64,000 nt of DNA. Origin: Candidatus Woesearchaeota archaeon (lineage in GTDB: Archaea > Nanobdellota > Nanobdellia > Woesearchaeales > GW2011-AR4). The notes beneath the pieces are model-generated. The model was not told the origin of the DNA. It did no database searches and saw nothing but the letters and a program-made list of their open reading frames with translations. Positions 35,701 to 43,597 of this stretch are shown here, piece after piece (position 1 is the first letter of the stretch; each line of letters starts with the position of its first letter). A program made the position numbers and the translations under genes. The stretch spans positions 1 through 64,000 of the forward strand of contig JACPJQ010000002.1 of the NCBI GenBank assembly GCA_016187465.1, given 5' to 3'.

Positions 35701-36012
35701 GAAGTCGCCCATCTGCTTTATTAATACTGGCAGAGGCCTTTGAATGCCGTCATAAATGCTTCCGAGCATCCCCGGGCCCAGCTCAACTTTTAGCGGCTCT
35801 CCCGTGTTTATCACAGGCTCGCCTGGCTTTATTCCCGAAGTATCCTCATAAACCTGTATGATTACTTTTTCTCCATCTATCTGGATTACCTCTCCCATCA
35901 GATTTTCATTGCCAACCCTGCAGACATCGTACATTCTCGGCTTTATGCCTTTGGCTATGACTACAGGCCCTGCAATCCTGTACAAAACTCCTTTGTCTTG
36001 GGTCATTTCCAC
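32758..36012 (-). CDS. atpA: A-type ATP synthase catalytic subunit A, with intein
   Basis: The catalytic ATP-binding subunit. The precursor is 1084 aa; after removal of a 506-aa intein the mature protein is about 578 aa, the normal length. The N-terminal barrel ([14 protein letters not shown]) is followed by the archaeal bulge domain and the P-loop GPFGAGK-T, which the intein splits. C-extein motifs are [30 protein letters not shown], and [20 protein letters not shown]. The start is the GTG at 36012, with an SD GGAG 7 nt upstream, overlapping the stop of subunit F by 10 bp. An ATG two codons later is less well placed. ATP synthesis depends on correct splicing. Confidence 0.97.
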   Translation of the reverse strand: MEMTQDKGVLYRIAGPVVIAKGIKPRMYDVCRVGNENLMGEVIQIDGEKVIIQVYEDTSGIKPGEPVINTGEPLKVELGPGMLGSIYDGIQRPLPVLIKQMGDFIKRGVDAPGLDQAKKWEFKASVKNGEHVAGGGIIGEIEENPGIMHKILLHPNQKGKIAEIKSGKFNVNDVIGKLDNGFEFRLKHNWPVRVARPVSSKLKPEAPLITGQRIFDALFPLAKGGVAAIPGPFGAGKCVTGETLIFVNNDLIEIKKLFELCSEDESNEVVKSTEHEKLIKVGSPLKVYTFNKNKIQQGIATHVYKGKTNRLFEIKTRSGRKVKLTPIHKLFKVDENLKIVETQAQNLNEGDFIISPRKIKFNADYQYLSLNFECRVCDESILRTIPNVIDTYCKKTSITKKRLAEHIGVPEHTLQNFYHCRNHPTISFVKTLYELINQDLRITKIKVERNSTIVNVPQVFSEEFSELLGYLMSDGMIKGGSSIHFFNKKKQLRDRVTYLLDNLFGLEAKEYYARTVEAIMASSKALVRILENLGYPLNKKSRNIKAPKILLKSPDSVISSFLIAYISCDGHTGKKEVEITTASKEMQSGLSYLFLRLGILHRLSQRIIDERVYYRLFISPREAIKLAPYYNKESYYNSNDIVPITSGLLRKTLDGRKPYELEKEEISTTTYYSGSKQTVQTFTKVIDLLNVEDLQDFKNSLEYVFCDEVVSIDIIDGEVDVYDISVPNTHNFIGGNFPMILHNTVSQQQLAKWSDADLIVYVGCGERGNEMTEVLTEFPELTDPRSGKPLMNRTVLIANTSNMPVAAREASIYTGVTIAEYFRDMGYSVALMADSTSRWAEAMREISSRLEEMPGEEGYPAYLSTRLAQFYERAGRVIPLGTKKEGSVSIIGAVSPPGGDFSEPVTQSTLRVTKVFWALDAKLAQRRHFPSINWLTSYSLYLNTLEPWYAKHIAADWHSLVGGMMGILQEEEKLLEIVQLVGSDALPERQQLVLQVARLIREVLLQQNAFHEIDTFCELKKTYSIMKTIIHFSKLANSALDSGMRVQQILSTKAKDRLSEVKFVKDYEKLLDELAKQMEKELRV
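33784..35301 (-). mobile_element. Intein in the ATP synthase A-subunit P-loop
   Basis: A 506-residue intein starting with Cys ([10 protein letters not shown]) after GPFGAGK and ending LHN before Thr. Block B is [18 protein letters not shown]-like motifs are LLGYLMSDG and [11 protein letters not shown] helix-turn-helix-like stretch ([18 protein letters not shown]) lies between the splicing and endonuclease parts. It sits in the same P-loop where other archaeal A-ATPase inteins are known. The frame and junction residues look functional. Confidence 0.93.
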
Positions 36013-36302
36013 AAATCAACTCCTATTGATTTTTTTATAAGCCTCTTTAAGCTGTCCTGCTCTACTTTTGTTGAGACAGGTATGAAGACAGGATCTACAG
36101 AAGCCTCTATCTCGCTTCTTTGGTATAATTCAAGATTTTCCATTATTTTTTCATCCACAATAACAATACCAAGATCCTTTCTGCTTTTTAGATTTTTAAG
36201 CTCGTTAAAAAAGTTACTTGTAATTTTAATAGCGTCTTTTATGCCGGCTAACTGAAAACCGACAATAAATTCGCTTCCTCCGACAGCTGCAATTTTCACC
36301 AT
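36003..36302 (-). CDS. atpF: A-type ATP synthase subunit F
   Basis: A 99-aa central-stalk subunit with a CheY-like fold ([19 protein letters not shown], then [15 protein letters not shown], then PVFIPVST). It binds subunit D and may regulate the enzyme through its C-terminal helix ([15 protein letters not shown]). It overlaps the next gene, A, by 10 bp and follows C by 6 bp. The length is typical. Confidence 0.94.
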   Translation of the reverse strand: MVKIAAVGGSEFIVGFQLAGIKDAIKITSNFFNELKNLKSRKDLGIVIVDEKIMENLELYQRSEIEASVDPVFIPVSTKVEQDSLKRLIKKSIGVDLWK

Positions 36303-36308
36303 TTTGAA

Positions 36309-37400
36309 TCAGTAGACTAACTGGCTCCCAATAAAATCCTCGCTTAACCCAAGCTGTTTGCCTTTAATGATTATTCTCAGGTTTCTTGCTTCAATATCCT
36401 TCGCAAACATATAGCCCAGTATCACGTCAATTGAAAGCGGATGCTGGTGCATAAACAAGGCAGACTGCCTTAACAAATATTTGTACAGCTCTGCTTCAAG
36501 CGCTATTAATGAGCCGCTCTTCTTGAATTCTCCTATGCCTTTCGTTATAATATCTCTGTACTCTGTTTTTGCCAAAACTCTTGAAAGCTCATCCAAATCC
36601 TCAACATTTGCCAATGCCATTGTTTTTGAATCTATAAGCTTGTCTCCTGTCGGGATAATGAAGCTTTCCACCAGCTTCTTCTCTAATTTTGCCTTTTTAA
36701 GCCTGATCAGCGCCAGCATGTTCAGTATTACCGCTTCGTGAATCAAAAAATTTCTGAATAAAGCCCCTTCCTTCGGCAAAATTCCTGAAAATTGGATTAA
36801 ATTTGAGTAATAATATTTGTCAAACGCGTTTTCAACGCTAACAAGATTGTTTTTTTCATTTAAGTGCTTCAATCCTTCTTTTAGCATGTTAAAATCAACT
36901 ATGCCATTGCTTTTTAGGATATCCTCAATAGAGCCTTTCTTCAGAAGGGACAGAAGAAAATCATAGCTTAATGTGCCTGCTCCCGTTATTGAGTTAGAGA
37001 TAACTTTTTCGTCGGTATTTGTAAATTTGCCCCTTAGGATTGTCTTAATATCTTCTATGTCCTTTCTTTTTGCGTACTCCTTTATAAGGATGCCAAGCTC
37101 ATTAGGGGAAGTCCTGATCAATTTTTTGAATGATTCTGCAAGGTTTCTGTTCAATGCCAGCTCAAGCAAATCTGCTCCAGAGTGCTGTGCCGCCAAATCA
37201 TTTATCTCTTTTTTATAATGAGATTCCTGCAAAAACCTTGCGATTTCGCTAAAGCTCATCTTAAGCATTTTATTGTACTCTTCTCTCTTAAAAAGCAATG
37301 ACCTCATAATAGCAGTCCTTACATAAGTGTACGGATAAAAACCGAGTTTTATCCTTTTTGGCTGCCTTTGTTTTTCCACTAGCTTCAGCATTTTATCCAA
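36309..37400 (-). CDS. atpC: A-type ATP synthase subunit C
   Basis: A 363-aa funnel-shaped subunit linking the central stalk to the c-ring. It is almost all helical, with the family's repeated three-fold bundle (FYPYTYVRTAIMRSLLF near the start, PLSIDVILGYMFAKDIEARN near the end). The ending YMFAKDIEARNLRIIIKGK is diagnostic of subunit C/AC39. Its start overlaps the subunit E stop by 8 bp. Confidence 0.94.
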   Translation of the reverse strand: MDKMLKLVEKQRQPKRIKLGFYPYTYVRTAIMRSLLFKREEYNKMLKMSFSEIARFLQESHYKKEINDLAAQHSGADLLELALNRNLAESFKKLIRTSPNELGILIKEYAKRKDIEDIKTILRGKFTNTDEKVISNSITGAGTLSYDFLLSLLKKGSIEDILKSNGIVDFNMLKEGLKHLNEKNNLVSVENAFDKYYYSNLIQFSGILPKEGALFRNFLIHEAVILNMLALIRLKKAKLEKKLVESFIIPTGDKLIDSKTMALANVEDLDELSRVLAKTEYRDIITKGIGEFKKSGSLIALEAELYKYLLRQSALFMHQHPLSIDVILGYMFAKDIEARNLRIIIKGKQLGLSEDFIGSQLVY

Positions 37401-37938
37401 ATAACAATTTATTTATATTTTGCAATTCATTGTCCTTTATGCTTTGCAGTACCGTCTCAAAGCTGTAGTCGACTCTCACGGTTTTTTCCTGATTCTCGGC
37501 AATCAGCCCGCCGGTTATATCCACAGGCAGTGCCTTGAATTCCCTAACGAAGCGGACATCTTTTTTATTGCAGTATACATATGCCGCTTCAATGTCATTT
37601 TTTGCCTTTTCAAGCAGTTTTTTGATATACGCTTCCCTTTTTTTATCATCTAGATTTTCAAGCCTTTTCTTGGCATCGGCAAAAACTGCGTCTATCATGT
37701 TTTTCTTCGCGTCAAGAAGCATTTTTTTGTATTCCATCTCTGCGGAAGATATTTCCTGCTTCTTGGCCGATTCAATCATTTTTTTGGTGTCCGCTTCGCT
37801 TCTCTCTTCCATTTCTTTTATTTTTTTTTCTGCCTCTTTTGTTATTCTGCCGGCTTCTCTCCTAGCTTCCGCTATCAAAGCAGCTTCCTGCTCCTTAGCG
37901 TTCCTAATTATTTCTTCCTTTACTTCTTCCAGTCCCAT
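37393..37938 (-). CDS. atpE: A-type ATP synthase subunit E
   Basis: A 181-aa peripheral-stalk subunit. The N-terminal half is a long charged right-handed coiled coil (AGRITKEAEKKIKEMEERSE) that pairs with subunit H; the C-terminal half is a globular domain that contacts subunit B (ALPVDITGGLIAENQEKTVR). The short spacing to K (2 bp) and the overlap with C show one operon. The length is normal. Confidence 0.93.
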   Translation of the reverse strand: MGLEEVKEEIIRNAKEQEAALIAEARREAGRITKEAEKKIKEMEERSEADTKKMIESAKKQEISSAEMEYKKMLLDAKKNMIDAVFADAKKRLENLDDKKREAYIKKLLEKAKNDIEAAYVYCNKKDVRFVREFKALPVDITGGLIAENQEKTVRVDYSFETVLQSIKDNELQNINKLLFG

Positions 37939-37940
37939 GT

Positions 37941-38174
37941 TTACCCTGACGCCAGGTTCAATATCAGGATAGCTACGACAAGTCCGAAGATTACTATTGT
38001 TTCGGGTATGACCGTAAGGATCAAACCTTTACCAAAAAGCTCTTCTTTCTCTGCCATAGCCCCTATCGCAGCCACGCCAATCTCCTTCTCAGCCAAAGCA
38101 GCCGCAATGGCGCTCGCTCCGATTGCAATGCCGGAAGCCAATGCAATCAATCCAGTTGACATTTCTACTGCCAT
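37941..38174 (-). CDS. atpK: A-type ATP synthase rotor subunit K (c)
   Basis: A 77-aa proteolipid with two membrane helices, the basic two-helix form instead of the duplicated one. Helix 1 is glycine- and alanine-rich (LIALASGIAIGASAIAAALA). Helix 2 has the ion-binding Glu in VIPETIVIFGLVVAILIL. The loop carries EKEELFGKGL. A very strong SD (GGAGGTGA) precedes the ATG, as expected for the most abundant subunit. H+ versus Na+ use cannot be settled: no obvious extra Na+ ligand was seen. Confidence 0.95.
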   Translation of the reverse strand: MAVEMSTGLIALASGIAIGASAIAAALAEKEIGVAAIGAMAEKEELFGKGLILTVIPETIVIFGLVVAILILNLASG

Positions 38175-38191
38175 TTTCTCACCTCCATGAT

Positions 38192-40033
38192 TTATTGTCT
38201 AACTCCAAATGGCCGGTACTTATCAGCACCGCCATGAAAAAATTTTGAAAAAAATTCAACATAGTGCAGCCTTAACGAATGCAAGAAGCTGCCAAGAAGC
38301 CCAAGCATTATGTTGATTATGTGGCCGAGCACAAGAATCACAATGCCAAGAACAATAAATACGCCTCCAGTATGCATCATTTTACCAGCAGATTCATTTA
38401 TTATAACAGCAAGAATCACTGAAGAAAGGCCGATGGCCATGAGCCTTGCATAAGACAATATATTTGTGAATATGCTCAGAGATTCTATCGGGCCCTTGAT
38501 TCCTTCGCCTATGAATAACATGATTAGTGAAAGCAATATGACTGCAACCCCAGTACTCCAATGCAAGCTTATGATCTTAAAAATTGAAAGTGCTGCCAAA
38601 ACAGCGCCAATCTCAAGGACAAACCAGCTTGCTTTTGCAAAGAATGCGTGCTTGAATCCATGAGATTTCATTTCATTTATAAATCCTACAATCAAACCTA
38701 TGTTTACATGCACAATTCCGATGGCAATGGCAAGTGGCATGAACATCTTGTTTTCAGCGCTTCTCTCGACAATCGGGTGCATAAACTCGAATCCAAAAAA
38801 TTCCCCGAAAATTAATCCAAAAATAATGCTTGAAACTGAGGCAAGCATCAATATATTAAAAAAATTAGAAGCTTTTGGCATTTTTCTCTTGAGAATCCAA
38901 AAAAGCAATAGAGTTACAATACCGTAGCCGACATCACCCAGCATTATTCCAAAGAAGATTGGGAATGTAAGGAAAATGAAAAGTGTAGGATCAAGCTCCA
39001 TATAGGAAGGGTAGGAGTAGAGATCCAAGAAAAATTCAAACTGCCTTACAGGTGTAGGATTTTTCAGTTTTACAGGCACTTTGTCGTGCTTTTTGGCAGG
39101 CTCAAAATTAACGAATATCCTGTTTTTTGCAGCTTTGCTTAATTTTTCTATCGATTCTGTTAATTCATCCGAAGGTACCCACCCCTTTATCAGAAAGCTG
39201 CTTTTAGTTGACGCGAACTTCAATGGAGCTTCGGCTTTTTCAAGCTGCTCGCTTAAAAATTCCTCCGCCATTATTAAAAATCCCCCAAAGTCATTGGCTA
39301 TGATGTGCATTCTTCTTGTAATTTCTTCACTCTTACTCTGAAGCTTTGCAATCTCCTTTTCTATTTTTTCCATATTGCCTGATGCGCTTCCCTTTAAATT
39401 ACTGATATTCATAAAATTCACAGGAGAAAAACCGCCTTTACTAAGCACATGGTTCGCGGAGTCCTTGCTTTTCGAATCTATAAACAATGCGATAAAATGC
39501 CCTTTTTTGATTGGACTCTGGAACATCATAAATCTTGATGTAATCAACGACAGCTCAACTTTTATTGAAGCGGCAGTGTTTTCATCCCTGACATAGCCGG
39601 CAAAGCAAGTTAATGATTTATAGGAGGAAAATACCTCAAGAGGTAAATTAATGTTCTTCAACGTATCCAGCTCTTCCCCGACAGAATGGTTTCTCGCTAT
39701 GAGCTCTTCTGTCTTTTTTAGTTCTTCCTGGCTCATGCGTACCTCCTCGCTCAGCTTTTTTGTAGTTGATTCAATCTCCAACAGTCCTTTTTTCAGCTTG
39801 AATGTTTTGTCTTCTTTTTTTATGCCCAAGGCAGCGATTAGTGCCCTGACATTAACCAATATTTCAGAAAGTTTGTTTGCGCTTTTCAGCGGCGAGCCTA
39901 TATCTGCCAATTCCTTGTCAGAATGCTCAACTATATGAAGAACTTTCATATTATGAAGCGCCTTGATAACATGCTCCATAACGCTGTTCGGGCCGGTTAT
40001 TACGACGCTGTCCATCTTGTGGGGGGTTAACAT
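38192..40033 (-). CDS. atpI: A-type ATP synthase subunit I (a)
   Basis: A 613-aa stator subunit that, with the c-ring, forms the ion path. The N-terminal half is cytoplasmic with coiled coils (LSEEVRMSQEELKKTEELIA). The C-terminal half has about seven or eight membrane helices. FFGIMLGDVGYGIVTLLLF and the essential-Arg helix ILSYARLMAIGLSSV are clear. It is preceded by H with no gap (ATG follows a TGA) and followed by K. Confidence 0.95.
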   Translation of the reverse strand: MLTPHKMDSVVITGPNSVMEHVIKALHNMKVLHIVEHSDKELADIGSPLKSANKLSEILVNVRALIAALGIKKEDKTFKLKKGLLEIESTTKKLSEEVRMSQEELKKTEELIARNHSVGEELDTLKNINLPLEVFSSYKSLTCFAGYVRDENTAASIKVELSLITSRFMMFQSPIKKGHFIALFIDSKSKDSANHVLSKGGFSPVNFMNISNLKGSASGNMEKIEKEIAKLQSKSEEITRRMHIIANDFGGFLIMAEEFLSEQLEKAEAPLKFASTKSSFLIKGWVPSDELTESIEKLSKAAKNRIFVNFEPAKKHDKVPVKLKNPTPVRQFEFFLDLYSYPSYMELDPTLFIFLTFPIFFGIMLGDVGYGIVTLLLFWILKRKMPKASNFFNILMLASVSSIIFGLIFGEFFGFEFMHPIVERSAENKMFMPLAIAIGIVHVNIGLIVGFINEMKSHGFKHAFFAKASWFVLEIGAVLAALSIFKIISLHWSTGVAVILLSLIMLFIGEGIKGPIESLSIFTNILSYARLMAIGLSSVILAVIINESAGKMMHTGGVFIVLGIVILVLGHIINIMLGLLGSFLHSLRLHYVEFFSKFFHGGADKYRPFGVRQ

Positions 40034-40375
40034 TCATACCATCTCTCCAAATTTTTTTAGCATAAATTCGACCGCTTTAGGTATGTTTTTTTCTGCTTTT
40101 GCCTTTAACTGCTTGACTACGCCCCTGCCTTCAGCAATTTTCTCTTCTTTTATCAGCCTTGCTTTGTCCCTAAATTCCACTAGCTTTTTTTCCTGCAGCT
40201 TTCTTATTTCATCCTCTTTTGCAATCAGCATTTTAGATGCGTTGAAAGATGCCTGGTGAAGCATGGATTCCTTTTCCCTGCCTGCCTTTTCGATTATTTC
40301 ATCTGACTTTTTCTCAGCATCTCTAATTTCACTTAATATTTCCGCTTCCCTGGACTCCTTTAGTGCAGTTTCCAT
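40034..40375 (-). CDS. atpH: A-type ATP synthase subunit H (G-like)
   Basis: A 113-aa coiled-coil protein, the partner of subunit E in the peripheral stalk and the first gene of the operon. Almost the whole length is charged heptads (ALKESREAEILSEIRDAEKK, RKLQEKKLVEFRDKARLIKE). The terminal KNIPKAVEFMLKKFGEMV resembles AhaH ends. No operon-wide promoter was identified beyond the AT-rich stretch at 40380-40450. Confidence 0.85.
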   Translation of the reverse strand: METALKESREAEILSEIRDAEKKSDEIIEKAGREKESMLHQASFNASKMLIAKEDEIRKLQEKKLVEFRDKARLIKEEKIAEGRGVVKQLKAKAEKNIPKAVEFMLKKFGEMV

Positions 40376-40531
40376 ATGGATAACCCCAAGCTATCGCGCT
40401 AACCATTAATAAAAATGCCTAAATGTTATATGAAAAACATTTGTATTTGTTTTATGAAATGTACCTATAGTAAATACTTTTGATTTTTCATTTGGGTTTC
40501 ATTTTTGTATAATTCGGCTTTGTGCTCGGTT

Positions 40532-40648
40532 ATGAACTTTAATCAGCTCGCAGTGCATATAAAATATTTATCGGTTTTCTTTATTGGTGTTATTGTTGGA
40601 AGGGTGTCAATGGCAATCCAATATGCCTTGATGAAGCCGAAGCGATAA
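40532..40648 (+). CDS. Possible small membrane protein, 38 aa
   Basis: An ATG at 40532 opens a 38-aa frame with one membrane helix (YLSVFFIGVIVGRVSMAI) and a basic C-terminus (LMKPKR). A TATA-like TGTATAATT at about 40506 sits 26 bp upstream, consistent with a leaderless message. The stop directly abuts the PhoU-like gene, which runs the other way. No family. Coding status is plausible but unproven. Confidence 0.35.
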   Translation: MNFNQLAVHIKYLSVFFIGVIVGRVSMAIQYALMKPKR

Positions 40649-41521
40649 CTATTTTTCTATCTCCCGGGTAATTGCCCAGTCTGTTATCACCTCAGCTATT
40701 GTGGTCAGTGAAAGCCTTATCCTCTCTTTATCGTAGCTCTTTATATCCTTTACTTCAAAGTTTTTTATTTTTGCTGTTTTCTTTATGAATTGAAGCGCTG
40801 TCTTGTGGTTCAGGCTGTTTGTGTTTTCTATTATTAATTGGAGACTTTCTATCACGTCATAAACCATGCCGAGGAATTCTGTTTCCTTGTTGCTTACGCA
40901 TATCAGGTGGTCGACTGTCCTCTCAAGGTCTTTTGATATTAATGAGATATAATATAAGTCTATTGTTTTAAGCTTTGTTATTCTTTCAAATGTCAGCGAG
41001 CTTATAATGGACTTGTCTATAAGCATCTTGCTCCTGTCGATCTCATCTTCATATCTTTCAATCAGTTCCTTGTCGTAGTTTTTTTGCATTACGACAATCA
41101 TATTTTTTATCTTCTTTGCCATTGTCTTGAGCAAAGATTCCGGGTCAGCTATTGAAATCGCTCCGCTGCATGTTATTTGCTTCTTGTCTATCTCAACAGA
41201 TTCCAGGCTTATAAGCCTTTTTTGGTTTAGCAGCTTCGTAAAGTCCATCTCCTTTTCAAAATTTATCTCAAAAGAGCTCGCTGGGTTTATGTAGCATGCG
41301 ACAACAAGCTTGTGTATTACCTCTTCATCGTCCTCTGCAATGCTGAATTTCAGGTGCTTTGGCTTTTTTTCTGTAAGCTGCGGCGATATAGTCATCGAGC
41401 CGTCGCTGTCCTGCTCAATGCTGACTTTGGATTTTGGGCCGATTTTATGCTCCCTGCACCAAGAAGTAGGCAAGTATAAGTAATGCATGTCACCTGTTTT
41501 CTGTATATTGCGTATTTCCAT
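40649..41521 (-). CDS. AbrB-PhoU fusion, phosphate-type regulator
   Basis: A 290-aa archaeal PhoU-like protein. An N-terminal AbrB/SpoVT domain (IRNIQKTGDMHYLYLPTSWC, then KIGPKSKVSIEQDSDG) is fused to a helical PhoU domain with paired metal-type segments (IDRSKMLIDKSIISSLTFER, DLERTVDHLICVSNK). Such fusions are thought to regulate phosphate uptake in archaea. A TATA box TTTATATATA on the minus strand, about 25 nt before the ATG, predicts a leaderless mRNA. No Pst transporter is adjacent. Confidence 0.85.
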   Translation of the reverse strand: MEIRNIQKTGDMHYLYLPTSWCREHKIGPKSKVSIEQDSDGSMTISPQLTEKKPKHLKFSIAEDDEEVIHKLVVACYINPASSFEINFEKEMDFTKLLNQKRLISLESVEIDKKQITCSGAISIADPESLLKTMAKKIKNMIVVMQKNYDKELIERYEDEIDRSKMLIDKSIISSLTFERITKLKTIDLYYISLISKDLERTVDHLICVSNKETEFLGMVYDVIESLQLIIENTNSLNHKTALQFIKKTAKIKNFEVKDIKSYDKERIRLSLTTIAEVITDWAITREIEK

Positions 41522-41682
41522 GTATATAGCTGCTATTTAGTGGGTATATATAAAGATTACTAAAGTAAGGTTGAGAAGATGTATTCTCTGCTCTCTCGTT
41601 TCGGACTGCTTTTTTCATGCCATAAGCATAGCTTTGGCACTACTCCAAGGGTTCCTCATCAATACGAGGCAGTTTAATGAAG

Positions 41683-41823
41683 CGCGCCGGAAGGGATTCG
41701 AATTCGAGGTGAAAGAGCATTCACTCAGTCACGCCCTCGGCCTAAAGGTTAGGAACCTTTCGCTCTATTTGCACGAAGCATTAGCGAGTGCTCGCTAGCT
41801 TCTCCAAGCTGAGCTACCGGCGC
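41683..41823 (-). tRNA. tRNA-Arg (CCT) with D-loop and T-arm introns
   Basis: Acceptor GCGCCGG/CCGGCGC with discriminator G at 41683. D stem GCTC/GAGC. Anticodon stem AAAGG/CCTTT with loop TTCCTAA, giving anticodon CCT and no anticodon intron. The D loop is expanded by about 36 bases (about 41803-41768), self-pairing through GCGAG/CTCGC. The T stem GAGGG/CCCTT is separated from its loop TTCGAAT by about 31 bases (about 41733-41703). Removing both restores a standard tRNA. Exact splice sites are uncertain by a few bases. CCA is not encoded. Confidence 0.85.
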
Positions 41824-41864
41824 ATATAGAAACAGAAATCAATTTCTTTTAAAAATCTTTATTT

Positions 41865-42110
41865 TCATCCCATATGCTTCAGCGCCTTTTCCATTGCAGG
41901 GATTACTTTCTCAGCCTCGTCCTTGAACATCCTTCCAAGCTTTGCAAAGCTCCATTCACCATTCTGGTTCATGTTCTCCCTTGAAATCTGCAGTTTCTTT
42001 TCGCCGTCATTGTATGAGAATACGCCGACAGTTATCCTTGTTGTCTCAAATTTAATTGTCTCGGAGAATATTTCCTTGTCGAGATTTTTGTCGAATTTAC
42101 TAAATGCCAT
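41865..42110 (-). CDS. Small conserved hypothetical, possibly PC4-like
   Basis: An 81-aa protein. A beta-rich middle (TRITVGVFSYNDGEKKLQIS) followed by a helix (KDEAEKVIPAMEKALKH) weakly resembles PC4/YdbC single-stranded DNA-binding proteins; this is a tentative match. The frame is open to a TTG at 42122, but GGTGA 5 nt before the ATG at 42110 fixes the start. It lies between tRNA-Arg and gatE on the same strand. Confidence 0.6.
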   Translation of the reverse strand: MAFSKFDKNLDKEIFSETIKFETTRITVGVFSYNDGEKKLQISRENMNQNGEWSFAKLGRMFKDEAEKVIPAMEKALKHMG

Positions 42111-42152
42111 CGAGTTCACCAAAGCAAAGGAATAGGCAGTCCATTATAAAGG

Positions 42153-43565
42153 TTACTTAATAAGCCTCCCCACTAGCTCCATGACTTTTTTTCCGTCAAC
42201 CTTGCCCCTGTATTTAGCCATAACCAGCCCCATATAGGCGCTTGCATTCAGCCCAGGCTTCTCATTGATTATTTTTTTTATTTCTTTTTCCAATTGCTCT
42301 TCTGAAACCGCTTCAAAGTCAGAAATTTTTATTTTCTCTCCCAACGACTTTTTCTCCAGTAAATCCATAATTGCTTCCTTTGCTATTTTTCCGTCATAAT
42401 AGTAATCAAGCACTTCTTCAAAATCTTCAATGCCCAGCTTTTGCCTGATTTCTTTGGGAGTATTGGTTAAAGCCCTTATTATAACCCAAACATCCTTATT
42501 CCTGAATTTTTGTTTTAGGTATTCAAAATCCCCATTTCCCACCAAATCTTTTGCGATTTCTTTTGTGATGTTGTATTTTTTAGCACATTCGTCAATTTTT
42601 TCCGTCAATAGTTTCGGCAACTCCTTTCTTAATTCTTCAATATGCGCCGTGCCAATCCTAACTGGCAGAACATCTGTCTCCGGATAAAGCCTGGCGGCCC
42701 CGGGCAGCGGCCTCAGGAAAGATGTCGTGAAATCCGGCTCTGCCTTCCTCACTTCTTTTTTTAATTGTTTTCCCTGTTTTATCGCTTCAAGCTGCCTTTT
42801 CACTTCATATTCAATGACTTTTGGAATGCTCTTCAAATCCTGAAACCCTTTTATCTCAGTTCTTGTGCCTTCGTTTACTGAAATATTGACATCCTGCCTT
42901 ATTGTGCCGAGCCCTCTTTTGACTCCTTCAACGCTTCTCAGAATCATCCCGATTTGCCCGGCAACTTCCTTGGCATGCTCAGGGCTTTTAATGTCGGCGC
43001 TTGTAGCTAACTCTATCAAAGGGATTCCAAGCCTGTCCAATTTGTACCTCACAAAATCATTTCCTTCCTCTATCTTTTGTGCTGCCTCTTCTTCCAAGCA
43101 GATTGTCTGTATGCTTACCTTGCCCATTGAAGTTTCAACAAAGCCGTTCATTGCAACCAATGCTGTTCTTTGGAACCCGGAAACGTTTGAGCCGTCTACG
43201 ACAGTTTTTCTCATTATTTGGATTTCATCAACAATCTCGGCGTTAATAAGCAAGGCAACTTTTATTGCTGTTCCAATGGCCTGCTTGTTTAATTCATGCG
43301 GCGGCTCTTCATCATATTCGACCAAGCATGTATCTTCATAGCTGCTTTCATAAATGAATTTCCTATCTTTTGACATTTCAAACTCAGCAGCAATATCAAC
43401 ATCTCCAGTTTCGCCTGCAACCGCCCTTAATTTTCTCTCTACATGAACATCAGGATTCTTATCAGAATTTAAAGTCGGGCAGCTGCAGAAAAGCTTTTTG
43501 CCATGAAGCTGCTGGTGCACTTCCAATCCGCACCTGAATCCAAGTTCTTGGTAATTTATTTCCAT
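42153..43565 (-). CDS. gatE: Glu-tRNA(Gln) amidotransferase subunit E, short form
   Basis: A 470-aa GatE, the tRNA-binding and kinase-like subunit that, with GatD, converts Glu-tRNA(Gln) to Gln-tRNA(Gln). Motifs: GLEVHQQLHGKKLFCSCP, VDGSNVSGFQRTALV, IRQDVNISV, and FLRPLPGAARLYPETDV. The C-terminal YqeY-like tail (AYMGLVMAKYRGKVDG) is present. Archaeal GatE is usually over 600 aa because of an inserted GAD domain; here that insert is missing. GatD lies 33 bp upstream in the same operon. Confidence 0.94.
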   Translation of the reverse strand: MEINYQELGFRCGLEVHQQLHGKKLFCSCPTLNSDKNPDVHVERKLRAVAGETGDVDIAAEFEMSKDRKFIYESSYEDTCLVEYDEEPPHELNKQAIGTAIKVALLINAEIVDEIQIMRKTVVDGSNVSGFQRTALVAMNGFVETSMGKVSIQTICLEEEAAQKIEEGNDFVRYKLDRLGIPLIELATSADIKSPEHAKEVAGQIGMILRSVEGVKRGLGTIRQDVNISVNEGTRTEIKGFQDLKSIPKVIEYEVKRQLEAIKQGKQLKKEVRKAEPDFTTSFLRPLPGAARLYPETDVLPVRIGTAHIEELRKELPKLLTEKIDECAKKYNITKEIAKDLVGNGDFEYLKQKFRNKDVWVIIRALTNTPKEIRQKLGIEDFEEVLDYYYDGKIAKEAIMDLLEKKSLGEKIKISDFEAVSEEQLEKEIKKIINEKPGLNASAYMGLVMAKYRGKVDGKKVMELVGRLIK

Positions 43566-43597
43566 TTAATTTTTTTAATATGCGTGTGATGAAATTA

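Noticed and set aside
38322-38345. A fifth match to the GCCGAGCACAAGAAT string of the RNA family
   Set aside because: It lies inside ATP synthase subunit I, where its reverse complement codes a conserved membrane helix, and the flanking stems and GAA hairpin are missing.
41571-41798. A 75-aa plus-strand frame over the tRNA-Arg gene
   Set aside because: It is a shadow of the tRNA and its introns read antisense.
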